From assembly GCF_900117445.1 (NCBI RefSeq), contig NZ_FPEJ01000005.1, positions 186,001 to 250,000 on the forward strand: a DNA stretch of 64,000 bases, given 5' to 3'. The stretch comes from Hyphomicrobium sp. NDB2Meth4 (lineage in GTDB: Bacteria; Pseudomonadota; Alphaproteobacteria; Rhizobiales; Hyphomicrobiaceae). Below the pieces are notes generated by a model. The model saw only the letters and a program-made list of their open reading frames with translations. It was not told the DNA's origin and ran no database searches. The translations under genes were made by a program, and so were the position numbers. Shown here piece by piece: positions 9,443 through 17,862 of the stretch. The first letter of the stretch is position 1, and each line of letters opens with the position of its first letter.

Positions 9443-10801
9443 ATGCGTAGCCTCAAGATGCGGTTGATCATTGTAGCGGCGGCGTGGATCGCTGGAGGTG
9501 TGGCCGTCGCTGGACTTTTGCTATCGACCGCTTTCAGGGATTTTCTGGTCACCCAGTTCTACGATCAGCTGCACGTCAATCTCGATGAACTCGAACGACT
9601 AGTCGAGATTGATTCGGCTGGGGCCCTGAAGCTCAAGAGTTCGCTCAGCGACCCGCGCTACAGCGCGCATCTATCCGGCGCATATTGGGAAATTCAAAAG
9701 GGCGGCAAGGTTCTGGCGCGCTCGCCATCACTCGAGGGGCCCCCGCTAAAGATTCCCGCCGGGGCCGGAGAAAACGCGCAGACACATACGTATCGGATCG
9801 AGGGACCGACCGGCGGGTTGATGATTGCGGAGCGGCTTCGCTGGTTCGGCGAGGATCTGGTGCCCACGCGTATCATTATTGGCACCGACCAAAACGCGCT
9901 CGATCGTGAGATGCAGAAATTCAACTACGTGCTGCTCTGGGCGTTGGGGGGCTTTTCGCTATCGCTGATAGCCGCCGCTGTTCTGCTCCTGCTTTATGCG
10001 ATGAGGCCGTTTGCCCAGCTGCGTCGAGCACTGGCACAAGTTCGCACAGGCGACTCGTCAGCAATCAAAGGAATTTTCCCCGAAGAGGTGCAGCCGCTCA
10101 TCGACGACCTCAACAATCTTCTTGCCTCTTCCGGGGAGCAGATGGTCAGAGCACGCACGCAAGCAGGAAACATTGCGCATGGTCTAAAGAGTTCGCTGGC
10201 GATACTCGTCGACGAGGGACATCGCTTCAAAGCCAAGGGAGACGAGGATGCTGCTGCGGTCGTGCTGGGTGAGGCCAAGCGCATGCGTCGCCAGATCGAC
10301 TATCACATCGCCAGGGCCAGGGCGGCCGCATCACGCAGGAATCCCCAGCAAGCGACATCGCTCTCGGATTCTGCGGACAACGTCATTGCAGCGTTGGAGC
10401 GACTGCATCGTGATCGGCAATTCACTATTCAGAACTTAATTCCTGCCGACGTGTTTGTCGGTTGCGAAGCCGAAGACTTGGAGGAGATCCTCGCCAATAT
10501 CGTCGACAACGCCTGCAAGTTTGCGAGGAAAACGATCCGACTTGGCGTTGTGAAGGCGGGCCCACGGAAGCTTGTCGGAGTGGCCATAGAGGATGACGGC
10601 CCAGGATTGCCGGCAGAGGCTTGGGATGTCGTCCTGGACGTCGGTGAGCAGTGGGGCAGTTCTGACGGTTCAGGCTTGGGGTTGGCGATCGTGCGCGACT
10701 TAACGCAGCTCTACGGTGGATCTGTCCATTTGGATCGCTCCGACTTGGGTGGTCTCAAGGTAATCCTAGAGCTACCGGCGCATTCTACGATGAACAGCTG
10801 A
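9443..10801 (+). CDS. PhoQ-like sensor histidine kinase
   Basis: This 452-residue protein has a first membrane helix near residues 10-30 and a periplasmic sensor region of about 130 residues. A second helix (VLLWALGGFSLSLIAAAVLLLL) is followed by a HAMP-like segment (about 190-230). The phosphoacceptor region is GNIAHGLKSSLAIL, and the ATPase domain has NIVDNACKFA, EDDGPGLP and GSGLGLAIVRDL. The H-box carries Ser where most members have Pro. An ATG at 9443 is preferred over the TTG at 9434 that overlaps the regulator stop. It is the partner of the preceding response regulator; the signal, probably a metal ion, is inferred. Confidence 0.9.
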   Translation: MRSLKMRLIIVAAAWIAGGVAVAGLLLSTAFRDFLVTQFYDQLHVNLDELERLVEIDSAGALKLKSSLSDPRYSAHLSGAYWEIQKGGKVLARSPSLEGPPLKIPAGAGENAQTHTYRIEGPTGGLMIAERLRWFGEDLVPTRIIIGTDQNALDREMQKFNYVLLWALGGFSLSLIAAAVLLLLYAMRPFAQLRRALAQVRTGDSSAIKGIFPEEVQPLIDDLNNLLASSGEQMVRARTQAGNIAHGLKSSLAILVDEGHRFKAKGDEDAAAVVLGEAKRMRRQIDYHIARARAAASRRNPQQATSLSDSADNVIAALERLHRDRQFTIQNLIPADVFVGCEAEDLEEILANIVDNACKFARKTIRLGVVKAGPRKLVGVAIEDDGPGLPAEAWDVVLDVGEQWGSSDGSGLGLAIVRDLTQLYGGSVHLDRSDLGGLKVILELPAHSTMNS

Positions 10802-11034
10802 TCTCGATCGTCCGCATGGAATCGGTAAGTCCTTTTCCGTATCACGTAGAAAATCAGCCCATAGCTTCCGTGGGCTGCGGTCAACCGGAGCGGCAGCGGC
10901 AAGTTCGATGACTCGGCTTGCCGGCGGCAGAGACGTCAAATTGCGGGGTCGCCTGCCGTTGTCTTGTTCAGCTGATCGGCCAACGGGCCAGCCGGTTGCA
11001 GAAGGCTCTTGCAAGCCCGATCGGGATCTGAACT

Positions 11035-11060
11035 AATATCTCAACATCTCTTGAGATATT
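11035..11060. promoter_or_regulatory. Operator of the ArsR gene (perfect inverted repeat)
   Basis: The arms AATATCTCAA (11035-11044) and TTGAGATATT (11051-11060) form a perfect 10-bp inverted repeat around a six-base spacer. It lies eight bases before the ArsR start codon, and a -10-like TAATAT overlaps its left edge (11034-11039). The size and place fit autoregulation by a dimeric ArsR repressor. Confidence 0.8.
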
Positions 11061-11068
11061 GAGGCAGT

Positions 11069-11449
11069 ATGCGCGAACGGCAGGCTCTGGATGGCTTCGC
11101 GGCACTGGCCCAGGAAACGCGGCTACGAATTGTAAGAATGCTGGTCAAAGCAGGAGCCGAAGGCATGGCAGCGGGCGCGATTGGCGCTGCCCTCGACGGT
11201 TCGGCGAGTTCCCGGGTCGCCTTCCATCTCAATCATCTGCAGCAAGCGGGATTAATCGTGAGCCGCCGGGAAGGTCGCTCGATAATTTACAGTGCAATCT
11301 TTCCTGCGCTCTCCGACCTCGTTGCCTTCCTCATGCGCGACTGCTGCGAAGGCCACTGCGAGGTTTGCGACCGAGCCATCAAGCTCTTCGCCCAATGCGA
11401 GGGGCGACCCACAAAGTTGCGAACCCGAAATCGAAAGCGCATCACATGA
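11069..11449 (+). CDS. ArsR-family metalloregulator
   Basis: This 126-residue winged-helix protein has the ArsR core (LDGFAALAQETRLRIVRMLV, then SSRVAFHLNHLQQAGLIVSRREGRSIIYS). Its C-terminal helix carries four Cys (DCCEGHCEVCD), a plausible site for As(III) or another soft metal. A perfect inverted repeat lies directly upstream, consistent with autorepression that is released by metal. The stop overlaps the start of the downstream exporter gene (ATGA), so the two form an operon. Confidence 0.9.
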   Translation: MRERQALDGFAALAQETRLRIVRMLVKAGAEGMAAGAIGAALDGSASSRVAFHLNHLQQAGLIVSRREGRSIIYSAIFPALSDLVAFLMRDCCEGHCEVCDRAIKLFAQCEGRPTKLRTRNRKRIT

Positions 11450-12426
11450 CCGCGAGCTTGCGCGAGACGCTGGAAATCTGGCAGGTGGCGATCTACTTCG
11501 CCGCCATGCTTTGTGCTGTTGGCGCGTCGCTAGTCTTTTCGACGGCTGGAATGGCGTCTCTCGTCGAGCCGGCGCTGGCACTGATGTTGTTCGTGACATT
11601 TCTTCAGGTACCACTTGTAGACCTCGGTAAGGCGCTTCTACGGGTCCGCTTTCTTGGTGCTCTGACGGCAGCCAATTTCGTTGCGATCCCACTCCTCGTG
11701 TTGGCTTTGCTCCAATTTGTTCCGGTTGATCCAATTGTTCGCCTTGGCGTGCTGATGGTCTTGCTTACCCCCTGCATCGACTACGTCGTGACGTTCTCGC
11801 ATATCGGACGTGCGGACGCCCGGCTGCTACTCGCATCGACGCCAATGCTTCTTCTCCTGCAGATGCTTTGTTTGCCCATCTATCTAAGGGTATTCCTTGG
11901 CGAAGAGGCGGCTCGCCTGATGCAGATCGGCCCGTTTCTTCACGCCTTCTTGTGGCTGATCGCCATGCCGCTGTCGTTGGCCGCATTGGTGCAGTTTGGG
12001 GAAAAGCGCAGCCAATTACTCTCTCACCTGAAGACCGGCTTTGACCACCTGCCCGTACCTTCGACCGCGTTGGTGTTATTTCTGGTGTTCGCAGTGGTGG
12101 TGCCGCAAATGGGTCTTGCGCTCCCAAGCGCGACGAATGTGATCCCGGTGTATATCGCGTTCGCTATCGTTGCTCCCGCGATTGGGTGGGGCATCGGGCG
12201 CGTTGCAGGATTGACGGTCCCGGGTGTCCGGGCCATTGCGTTCAGTTCAGCCACGCGCAATTCACTTGTCATTCTTCCGTTGGCCTTCGCGGTGCCGGGG
12301 GCCATGCCCCTCCTACCTGCCGTGATTGTGGCGCAGACCGTCGTCGAACTCGTCGCCTCGCTTGTCTATATGAAGGTCATGCCGAAGCTGGGGGGCGTTG
12401 AGATTGCCACTTCTCCGCAGGCCTGA
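11446..12426 (+). CDS. Acr3/BASS-superfamily exporter, probably arsenite
   Basis: The start chosen is ATG 11446, which overlaps the ArsR stop by four bases; the open frame extends further upstream but that part is antisense to nothing conserved. The 326-residue product has about ten membrane helices and the motif TPCIDYVVTFSHIGRAD, which resembles the TPC motif of the bile-acid/arsenite (BASS/Acr3) superfamily. A second helix-breaking stretch, FSSATRNSLVILPLAFA, also fits this fold. By context with ArsR it is probably an arsenite or antimonite exporter. No arsC or arsH is nearby. Confidence 0.8.
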   Translation: MTASLRETLEIWQVAIYFAAMLCAVGASLVFSTAGMASLVEPALALMLFVTFLQVPLVDLGKALLRVRFLGALTAANFVAIPLLVLALLQFVPVDPIVRLGVLMVLLTPCIDYVVTFSHIGRADARLLLASTPMLLLLQMLCLPIYLRVFLGEEAARLMQIGPFLHAFLWLIAMPLSLAALVQFGEKRSQLLSHLKTGFDHLPVPSTALVLFLVFAVVVPQMGLALPSATNVIPVYIAFAIVAPAIGWGIGRVAGLTVPGVRAIAFSSATRNSLVILPLAFAVPGAMPLLPAVIVAQTVVELVASLVYMKVMPKLGGVEIATSPQA

Positions 12427-12481
12427 ATTTGACTCCATCCTGCGCGAAGCCCGCCATCGTTTTACGGTCGCTCGTGGGGGG

Positions 12482-12673
12482 AGACTGGCGGCAACCGGCG
12501 ACATCCGCAAGGTAGCGCTGTAGCTCGGCCACGCGAGCATCCAGAGCACAGAAGCCTACCTGCGAGCCGATCCCGCCGAGAAGCTCGCTGTCCTCGCCGC
12601 CCATTCACCGCCAATGATCAAACCAGGCAAGTTTCGCCCCCCGTCGGATGTGCTCCTCGCGAGCGCTCGGTGA
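12482..12673 (+). pseudogene. Remnant of a tyrosine-recombinase (integrase) C-terminus
   Basis: Read in one frame, the segment gives LAATGDIRKVAL, a TAG stop (12521-12523), then LGHASIQSTEAYLRADPAEK and a tail of 30 residues ending at TGA 12673. This matches the C-terminal catalytic region of tyrosine site-specific recombinases (LGH motif and the catalytic Tyr in TEAY), with the usual Trp before LGH mutated to a stop. No N-terminal part is present. It is the only integrase trace seen in the window. Confidence 0.75.
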
Positions 12674-12708
12674 AATTCGAAAAGCGACATAGAAGCGATT
12701 CTTCACTG

Positions 12709-12978
12709 CTAACAACAAATGCCCCGTCGGTCCCACAAAGGCCAACAGTATACGTCGCCTCCAAGAGACAAGCCTGCTGCCCAATGCGGCTGGTGATCGA
12801 GAGCAGATGCTCCCGCACCGATACGTGCACCTAGGCGCATGAGCGAGAGTTGGGGCTTGAAATCGATACTGTTCGCGAACCGCTCGATCTGGCGGAGCAG
12901 CCGCAAACCGCAGGCGATCGACGGCAGCCTTGCCGAAGAGCCGCCCAGGCCATCAGTATCATTCAGGTTGCGAGCCAT
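12709..12978 (-). CDS. Doubtful small ORF after the DUF411 gene
   Basis: This 89-residue frame overlaps the end of the DUF411 gene by 20 bases. It has no clear ribosome binding site, no signal peptide and no family that I recognise. Its sequence is not strongly biased, so it could be real or a remnant. It is listed because otherwise the stretch 12674-12958 would be empty. Confidence 0.25.
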   Translation of the reverse strand: MARNLNDTDGLGGSSARLPSIACGLRLLRQIERFANSIDFKPQLSLMRLGARIGAGASALDHQPHWAAGLSLGGDVYCWPLWDRRGICC

Positions 12979-13432
12979 ATCGGGCGAACACTTCCGTGCT
13001 GCCGTCTTTTTTCAGAAGAAGAACCTCGTAGGCTTCGCGCTTGTTGCCAAATTCCATGCCGGGCGATCCAATGGGCATACCTGGCACAACGAGCCCAAGG
13101 GCCTCGGGCCGCTCGGTAAGCAGCTTACGAATATCTTGCTCGGGAACATGCCCCTCGATCAGATAGCCATCGACTCTTGCGGTATGACAGGCCGTCATTG
13201 CAGCGGGAATGCCCGCATCGAGCTTCATCTTCATCAACTGGCCCATTGCGAGATCCTTGACGGCAACCTCATGACCGGCTGCCCGCAAGTGGCGGGCCCA
13301 CGCATGGCAGCAAGAACATCCTCCGGTGGTCATCATCTCGAGTGACGCCGCAACTGCCGCAACCGGAAAAAATCCTATGGCGAACGCCGTCATCCAAGCT
13401 GACCGCCGATAAATCTGATGTTCTGTGGTCAT
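12959..13432 (-). CDS. DUF411 periplasmic metal-binding protein
   Basis: This 157-residue protein starts at ATG 13432, four bases inside the end of lspA. It has a signal peptide (WMTAFAIGFFPVAAVAAS) and the DUF411 hallmark TTGGCSCCHAWARHLRAAGH, with a Cys pair suited to a soft metal. Further family features are the CHTARVDGYLIEGHVP segment and GLVVPGMPIGSPGME. DUF411 proteins occur in copper and other metal-resistance operons. Here it is the third gene after a Pb/Zn/Cd ATPase and LspA, so it may bind the exported metal in the periplasm (inference). Confidence 0.88.
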   Translation of the reverse strand: MTTEHQIYRRSAWMTAFAIGFFPVAAVAASLEMMTTGGCSCCHAWARHLRAAGHEVAVKDLAMGQLMKMKLDAGIPAAMTACHTARVDGYLIEGHVPEQDIRKLLTERPEALGLVVPGMPIGSPGMEFGNKREAYEVLLLKKDGSTEVFARYGSQPE

Positions 13433-13950
13433 GATGGGTTTTCCTTCGACTGATTGTCCGCGAAGTTGCCAAAAGAGGTTGCGAGCAAGACCATGACGCC
13501 GACTACGATTGCGGCATCCGCGAAGTTGAATGCGGGCCAGTGATAGTCCCGGACATGAAAATCTAGGAAATCGACAACCGCACCGAGGCGAAGACGATCT
13601 AGAGCGTTGCCAAGTGCGCCGCCAATGATCAGACCGAACGCGATGGCTTCCCAACGCACGGTCGATCGGATCAGAAGAATGGCAAATAGCGCAACAATGA
13701 CGAGCGTGATCCCGGCCATAAGCGTGGGTCGGCCCGCGAATGTCTCAGCGAACATGCTGAAGGATATCCCTTGGTTGAAGCTGAGACGGAGATCGAAAAA
13801 TGGCAGCACGGATTGTGCGTTTCCGCGCTCAAGCGTCGCTAACGCCATCAGCTTGGTGGCTTGATCGAAAACGAAGGCGACAGTAATAGCCGCCAATCCA
13901 AATAGTTTTGTCAGGCGGGGCGTTGCCGAGGTGTCTATTGCGCTGCTCAT
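13429..13950 (-). CDS. lspA: Signal peptidase II (LspA / PbrC-type)
   Basis: This 173-residue protein has four membrane helices. It carries the aspartyl-protease motifs of lipoprotein signal peptidase: FDQATK near residue 27, SFNQGISFSMF, GGALGNALDRLRLGAVVDFL and FNFADAAI. ATG 13950 overlaps the ATPase stop, and its own stop overlaps the DUF411 start, so the three genes are translationally coupled. LspA homologues inside metal operons are known from lead resistance (PbrC). There they are thought to help precipitate or process lead-related factors. This is probably an accessory copy, not the housekeeping one. Confidence 0.9.
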   Translation of the reverse strand: MSSAIDTSATPRLTKLFGLAAITVAFVFDQATKLMALATLERGNAQSVLPFFDLRLSFNQGISFSMFAETFAGRPTLMAGITLVIVALFAILLIRSTVRWEAIAFGLIIGGALGNALDRLRLGAVVDFLDFHVRDYHWPAFNFADAAIVVGVMVLLATSFGNFADNQSKENPS

Positions 13951-16121
13951 GCGATCTCCTGAGATGACGCTTTCGCTGCCGGACGAAATCGCAGCAGGCG
14001 CAATGCGTTCGCGGTGACCAGCACGGTGGCCCCTGTATCTGCGAGGATGGCCATCCACAGCGTGCTAATGCCGAGCAGAGTGGTGATCAGAAATACGGCC
14101 TTCAGCCCGAGCGCGAGCGCGATGTTTTGCCAAATATTGGACAAGGTTGCCCGAGCGAGGCTGACAAGCTCGGCAACGCCGGTGACGCGATTGCCGAGCA
14201 AGGCCGCATCGGCTGTCTCCAGCGCAACATCGGTCCCGCCCCCCATCGCGATGCCGACCGAGGATGCCGCAAGGGCGGGCGCGTCATTGATGCCATCGCC
14301 AACCATGGCCACAGGGCCAGCCGTCTTGAGTTCAGCAATTGCTTGGAGCTTCGCGTCAGGCAAGAGCTCGGCGCGTACATCGAGGGCAAGGGCGCTTGCT
14401 ATGGCTTGCCCGGTGCGCCGGTTGTCGCCCGTCAGCATGATGCTGTGTACCCCGAGGGCCTTAAGCGATCTGATCCCGGCCACGGCATCGGGACGTGGTT
14501 CGTCGCGGAGCGCGATGAGGCCGAGAGCGCGCTCTTTCGTGGCCACGATCACCACAGTCTTGCCTTCCGCCTCCAGCCTCTGCACCGCGTCTTCTAAGGA
14601 AGGGGGCAGCAGGTTGAATTCGGCTGCATAGCGCGGCGAGCCGACCGATATAAAACCCTCGCCAAGGCGAGCAACAACGGCCTTGCCAGGCACGGCGGAT
14701 GCGCCCCCGTAGGCCTGTGGGATCGCGAGCGAGCGAGCGCGGGCTGCGGCGATGATCGCAAACCCGAGCGGATGGCTGGACCCTTGCTCGACGGCAGCAG
14801 CTTTCCCTAATATCTCACCATCGTCGCCTTCAATGGCGATGACATCGGTCACCTGCGGCTTGCCGATTGTCAACGTGCCGGTCTTGTCAAAGGCCACAGT
14901 CTTGATCTTGCCAAGAGCCTCTAAGGCTGCACCGCCCTTGATAAGAAGGCCACGGCGGGCCCCCGCCGCGAGACCGGAGGCGATGGCAGCGGGCGTCGAA
15001 ATCACGAGCGCGCAGGGACAGGCGATAAGCAGCGTGGCGAGGCCGCGATAGATCCAAGTCCCCCAATCGGCTCCGAACAGCAACGGCGGCACGACAATGA
15101 TTAGGGCCGCTGCACCCATAGACGCGGGCGTATAATAGGTCGCGAATTGGTCGATGAAGCGGGCTGTAGGCGCTTTGGAGGTCTGCGCCTCCTCCACCAG
15201 ATGAATGATGCGGGCGATGGTGTTATCGGCTGCGGCCTTGGTGATCGATATCCTGAGTAAGCCGTTGCCGTTGATACTACCGGCATAGACCATGGCGTCG
15301 GCAGTTTTAAGGACCGGAACCGACTCGCCGGTGACCGGGGATTCGTCAAGTTCCGATGTGCCTTCGATGATTTTTCCGTCCGATGGAACCCGATCGCCAG
15401 GGCGGACCACGGCGACATCGCCGACGCGCAATTGTTCGACTGATACTTTCCGTACCTCGCCGTTTTGCTCGACCTGGGCGATGCGCGGAACTAATCCGAT
15501 CAGCGCTTGGATACCCGCCCGCGCACGCCCTGCCGCGACGTTCTCCAGTAGTTCGCCCACTGCAAAGAGGAAAATCACAACGGCCGCTTCCTCGGTCGCG
15601 CCGATGAGAATAGCCCCGGCGGCCGCCACGCTCATGAGCGTTTCGATGCTGAAGAGTGTGCCGGACATTGCCCCCGCGAGCGCACGCCGGGCAATAGGTA
15701 CGAGACCAATGACGGCCGCTGCGAGATAGGCGAAAAACGAGAGATCCGGCGCAATCCAAGCGACAATGGCGGCCCCTGCAAGCAGGGCTGCGCTTACAAG
15801 GACGAGCTTTCCCTTGCGCGTTTGCCACCACGGCCGGTCAGCCCGCTCGCGCGAAGGGGTCGAGTTGGTTTCTTCCACCGCCAGAGGACGCGGCGTGTAG
15901 CCAAGGCTGCGGATCTTGTCCTCTATCACTTGGCGTGAGATTCGATCCGGGGCGTGGCTCAGGGTCAGCGTCTCAGTGCCATAGTTGACGATGATGTCGC
16001 TGATGCCGGGTAGACGCGTCAGGGCATACTCGATCTTGAGGGCGCACGCGCCGCAATCCATCCCTTCGACCCCCATCTTGAGCGTGTGGATGTTTGTTGG
16101 AGGTCGTTCGGCAGCCGTCAT
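13947..16121 (-). CDS. Pb/Zn/Cd-translocating P1B-type ATPase (PbrA/CadA/ZntA-like)
   Basis: With ATG 16121 as start the product has 724 residues. It has an N-terminal heavy-metal domain with GMDCGACA (about residues 20-27), eight predicted membrane helices, the ion-channel motif CPCAL, the phosphorylation site DKTGTLT, TGES, and GDGINDAPALA. The longer frame begins with GTG 16160, but that codon lies in the -10 element of the promoter, so it is unlikely. It heads an operon with lspA and DUF411 and is divergent from a MerR regulator. This is the layout of lead-resistance operons, although Zn or Cd are equally possible substrates. Confidence 0.92.
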   Translation of the reverse strand: MTAAERPPTNIHTLKMGVEGMDCGACALKIEYALTRLPGISDIIVNYGTETLTLSHAPDRISRQVIEDKIRSLGYTPRPLAVEETNSTPSRERADRPWWQTRKGKLVLVSAALLAGAAIVAWIAPDLSFFAYLAAAVIGLVPIARRALAGAMSGTLFSIETLMSVAAAGAILIGATEEAAVVIFLFAVGELLENVAAGRARAGIQALIGLVPRIAQVEQNGEVRKVSVEQLRVGDVAVVRPGDRVPSDGKIIEGTSELDESPVTGESVPVLKTADAMVYAGSINGNGLLRISITKAAADNTIARIIHLVEEAQTSKAPTARFIDQFATYYTPASMGAAALIIVVPPLLFGADWGTWIYRGLATLLIACPCALVISTPAAIASGLAAGARRGLLIKGGAALEALGKIKTVAFDKTGTLTIGKPQVTDVIAIEGDDGEILGKAAAVEQGSSHPLGFAIIAAARARSLAIPQAYGGASAVPGKAVVARLGEGFISVGSPRYAAEFNLLPPSLEDAVQRLEAEGKTVVIVATKERALGLIALRDEPRPDAVAGIRSLKALGVHSIMLTGDNRRTGQAIASALALDVRAELLPDAKLQAIAELKTAGPVAMVGDGINDAPALAASSVGIAMGGGTDVALETADAALLGNRVTGVAELVSLARATLSNIWQNIALALGLKAVFLITTLLGISTLWMAILADTGATVLVTANALRLLRFRPAAKASSQEIA

Positions 16122-16151
16122 GATTTTTGGACTTTCTCCCGTTAAGAGCGC

Positions 16152-16182
16152 ATATTGCACCCTGTAGTAACTATAGGGTCAA
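16152..16182 (-). promoter_or_regulatory. MerR-type promoter of the ATPase operon
   Basis: Read on the minus strand there is TTGACC (16182-16177), a 19-base spacer and CAATAT (16157-16152). The overlong spacer is the mark of MerR-activated promoters. The spacer contains a 21-bp dyad, ACCCTATAG-TTA-CTACAGGGT (16179-16159), with one mismatch between arms. This closely resembles PbrR/CadR/ZntR operators. It lies between the divergent MerR and ATPase genes. Confidence 0.88.
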
Positions 16183-16187
16183 CCCTT

Positions 16188-16613
16188 ATGAGTTCAGGCA
16201 TTCTCACGATCGGCGATTTGTCCAAGGCCACCGGCACCAAGGTGGAAACGATCCGGTATTATGAGCGAATCGGATTGCTCGCCGCACCTGATAGGACGAG
16301 CGGAAACTATCGTGCGTATGGAGCCAAGGATCTCGGTCGGCTGAGCTTTATCCGCCGTGCCCGCGATCTGGGATTTGGTCTGGAGCAGGTGAGAGAGCTT
16401 CTGGGCTTATCGGATCAAAAGCAGCGTTCCTGCGAGGCTGTCGACATGATCGCGCGCGACCACCTCGCGGAAGTCGATCGCAAGCTTACCGATCTGAAGG
16501 CTCTGCGGCGCGAACTTGACAGCATCATCCGCCAGTGCGGTTGCGGCACCATTGCCGAGTGCCGGATAATCGAAGCGCTGGCTCCTATCGATCCAAACGG
16601 CCCAGTTAAATAG
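16188..16613 (+). CDS. MerR-family metal sensor (PbrR/CadR-like)
   Basis: This 141-residue protein starts at ATG 16188 (MSSGILTIGDL). It has the MerR helix-turn-helix (TGTKVETIRYYERIGLL), the second winged segment (NYRAYGAKDLGRLSFIRRARDLGFGLEQVRELL) and a dimerisation helix. Metal-binding Cys candidates are in QRSCEAVD and in the C-terminal IIRQCGCGTIAEC, the arrangement seen in Pb/Cd/Zn sensors. The neighbouring dyad between the two genes is its expected binding site. It should activate the ATPase-lspA-DUF411 operon in response to metal. Confidence 0.9.
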   Translation: MSSGILTIGDLSKATGTKVETIRYYERIGLLAAPDRTSGNYRAYGAKDLGRLSFIRRARDLGFGLEQVRELLGLSDQKQRSCEAVDMIARDHLAEVDRKLTDLKALRRELDSIIRQCGCGTIAECRIIEALAPIDPNGPVK

Positions 16614-16987
16614 CAATCGAGACACAAACAATTGGTGCAACTATAACCGCCACCGTGCCGATCGCAGGCCTGGCCGGCACCGCGGGCAGCCCCGTCGCCG
16701 ACAAGACGTATTTGCCGGGGGGAGGCCGAGTTCGGCAGAGTTCGGAAAATCCGAAAAAAATGCCGCCAGGACGCGGCATACCGGATTTCACGCCTAGCGA
16801 TGCTACCGATCGGTGCGGTAGGCCGAGAAGCTGCCTAGCGCGCGGCTTAAGTCGCACGCACGCCCTCCGGGCAACCTGCCGCGATGATTTTTCAGTCGCC
16901 GGAGTCGCTTAACTTCGGCCTAATTGACGCTGCTTGATCCTCCAGCCGCGTGTTGCCGGGATCACCTCGCTGTGGCAGTCTGCGCTT
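16614..16987. other. Intergenic, no gene recognised
   Basis: Open frames here are short and lack ribosome binding sites or family features. I see no tRNA, insertion-sequence end or clear terminator. The stretch separates the MerR gene from the next plus-strand metal cluster and may hold that cluster's promoter. Confidence 0.5.
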
Positions 16988-17362
16988 GTGAGACATCGCG
17001 TCTACCAGCGCTGGTCTGTGGTCCTCGGCATGCTCGCCATGCTCGGGGCGATCGTCGCTATGCCGCTGTCGTCGACCTACGCACTGGCCATGGCAACGTC
17101 AAACCAGGCGATGGCGGAGCACACGGCGGCGATGAAGCACGATATGCCGTGCCACAAGCCGGCCAAGCCCTGCCCGGAATGCCCGCAAAAGGTTTGCCCA
17201 GAGATGGGCACCTGTCTCGTTAAGTGCTTCCAACCGCTGGCCTCGCCGGTTGGTGAAATGACTGTGCCCGGCGATGTCGTTTCAGCGCGCGTGCGGCCTG
17301 CCGTATCGCAGGTTTCCGGCGGGTTGCTGATTCCTCCCCTCCTTCGACCTCCAAGCGTCTGA
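16988..17362 (+). CDS. Small secreted Cys-rich protein
   Basis: The probable GTG start (MRHRVYQRWSVVLGM...) gives 124 residues with a signal peptide ending near STYALA. The mature part has His/Met-rich and Cys-rich stretches (MKHDMPCHKPAKPCPECPQK, then VCPEMGTC), suited to bind copper or a similar metal. It ends LIPPLLRPPSV. No catalytic domain is recognised. The gene opens a plus-strand group with a YtkA-like protein and CusBA. An upstream TTG at 16934 is a possible alternative start, and neither start has a strong binding site. Confidence 0.6.
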   Translation: MRHRVYQRWSVVLGMLAMLGAIVAMPLSSTYALAMATSNQAMAEHTAAMKHDMPCHKPAKPCPECPQKVCPEMGTCLVKCFQPLASPVGEMTVPGDVVSARVRPAVSQVSGGLLIPPLLRPPSV

Positions 17363-17466
17363 ATCTGCGCCCCTGGGCGTACGTGCGGCTGCGGCCATAG
17401 CCGTGGTCGGCGCGAGCGTTGGCCATGCCGGTCCGCGCTGGTTCACGACAACAGGAGAATTGAAAG

Positions 17467-17862
17467 ATGCAACGCAAGACCCTGCGTGCCGCCACCTTTG
17501 GCGCTGCACTGCTCGCGCTTCTATCCGTCGCCGCTGTAGCCGGCGAGAAGGACTACGAGTTTCAGCTTGTCGACAAGGAGGTGAAGCAAGGCGACGCCGT
17601 CATCGCCGTAAAGCTCGTGCACAAGCCTTCGGGTCGCCCCATCCCCGATGCGGTGATCTTCGCCAAGCGTATCGACATGGGCCCCGACGGCATGGAAATG
17701 ATGGATTCGCCCATCGAGCTCGTCGGCTCAACGGAGCCGGGTGTCTACCGTTTCAAGACCAAGCTCACCATGGCTGGAAAGTGGGCGCTGTCGCTGGGCG
17801 CTAAGGTCCAAGGAGAGACCGGGACGGTTGAAGACAAGCTCATCGTCACGGCGACCGAATGA
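17467..17862 (+). CDS. Secreted FixH/YtkA-like auxiliary protein
   Basis: This 131-residue protein has a clear ribosome binding site (AGGAGAATTGAAAG before ATG) and a signal peptide ending AAVAGE. The rest resembles a YtkA/FixH-type immunoglobulin-like domain: VIAVKLVHKPSGRPIPDAVIFAKR..., then PGVYRFKTKLTMAGKWALSLGAKV. A Met-containing loop (MGPDGMEMMD) could bind copper. It overlaps the cusB start by four bases (ATGA). Proteins of this kind accompany Cu/Ag RND pumps, so a periplasmic accessory role is likely. Confidence 0.78.
   Translation: MQRKTLRAATFGAALLALLSVAAVAGEKDYEFQLVDKEVKQGDAVIAVKLVHKPSGRPIPDAVIFAKRIDMGPDGMEMMDSPIELVGSTEPGVYRFKTKLTMAGKWALSLGAKVQGETGTVEDKLIVTATE

Noticed and set aside
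11059-11445. N-terminal extension of the Acr3-like exporter frame
   Set aside because: It overlaps the whole ArsR gene in another frame; the membrane protein begins at the ATGA overlap at 11446.
16122-16160. Upstream GTG start for the lead-type ATPase
   Set aside because: The codon overlaps the -10 element of the MerR-type promoter, so it cannot be on the transcript.
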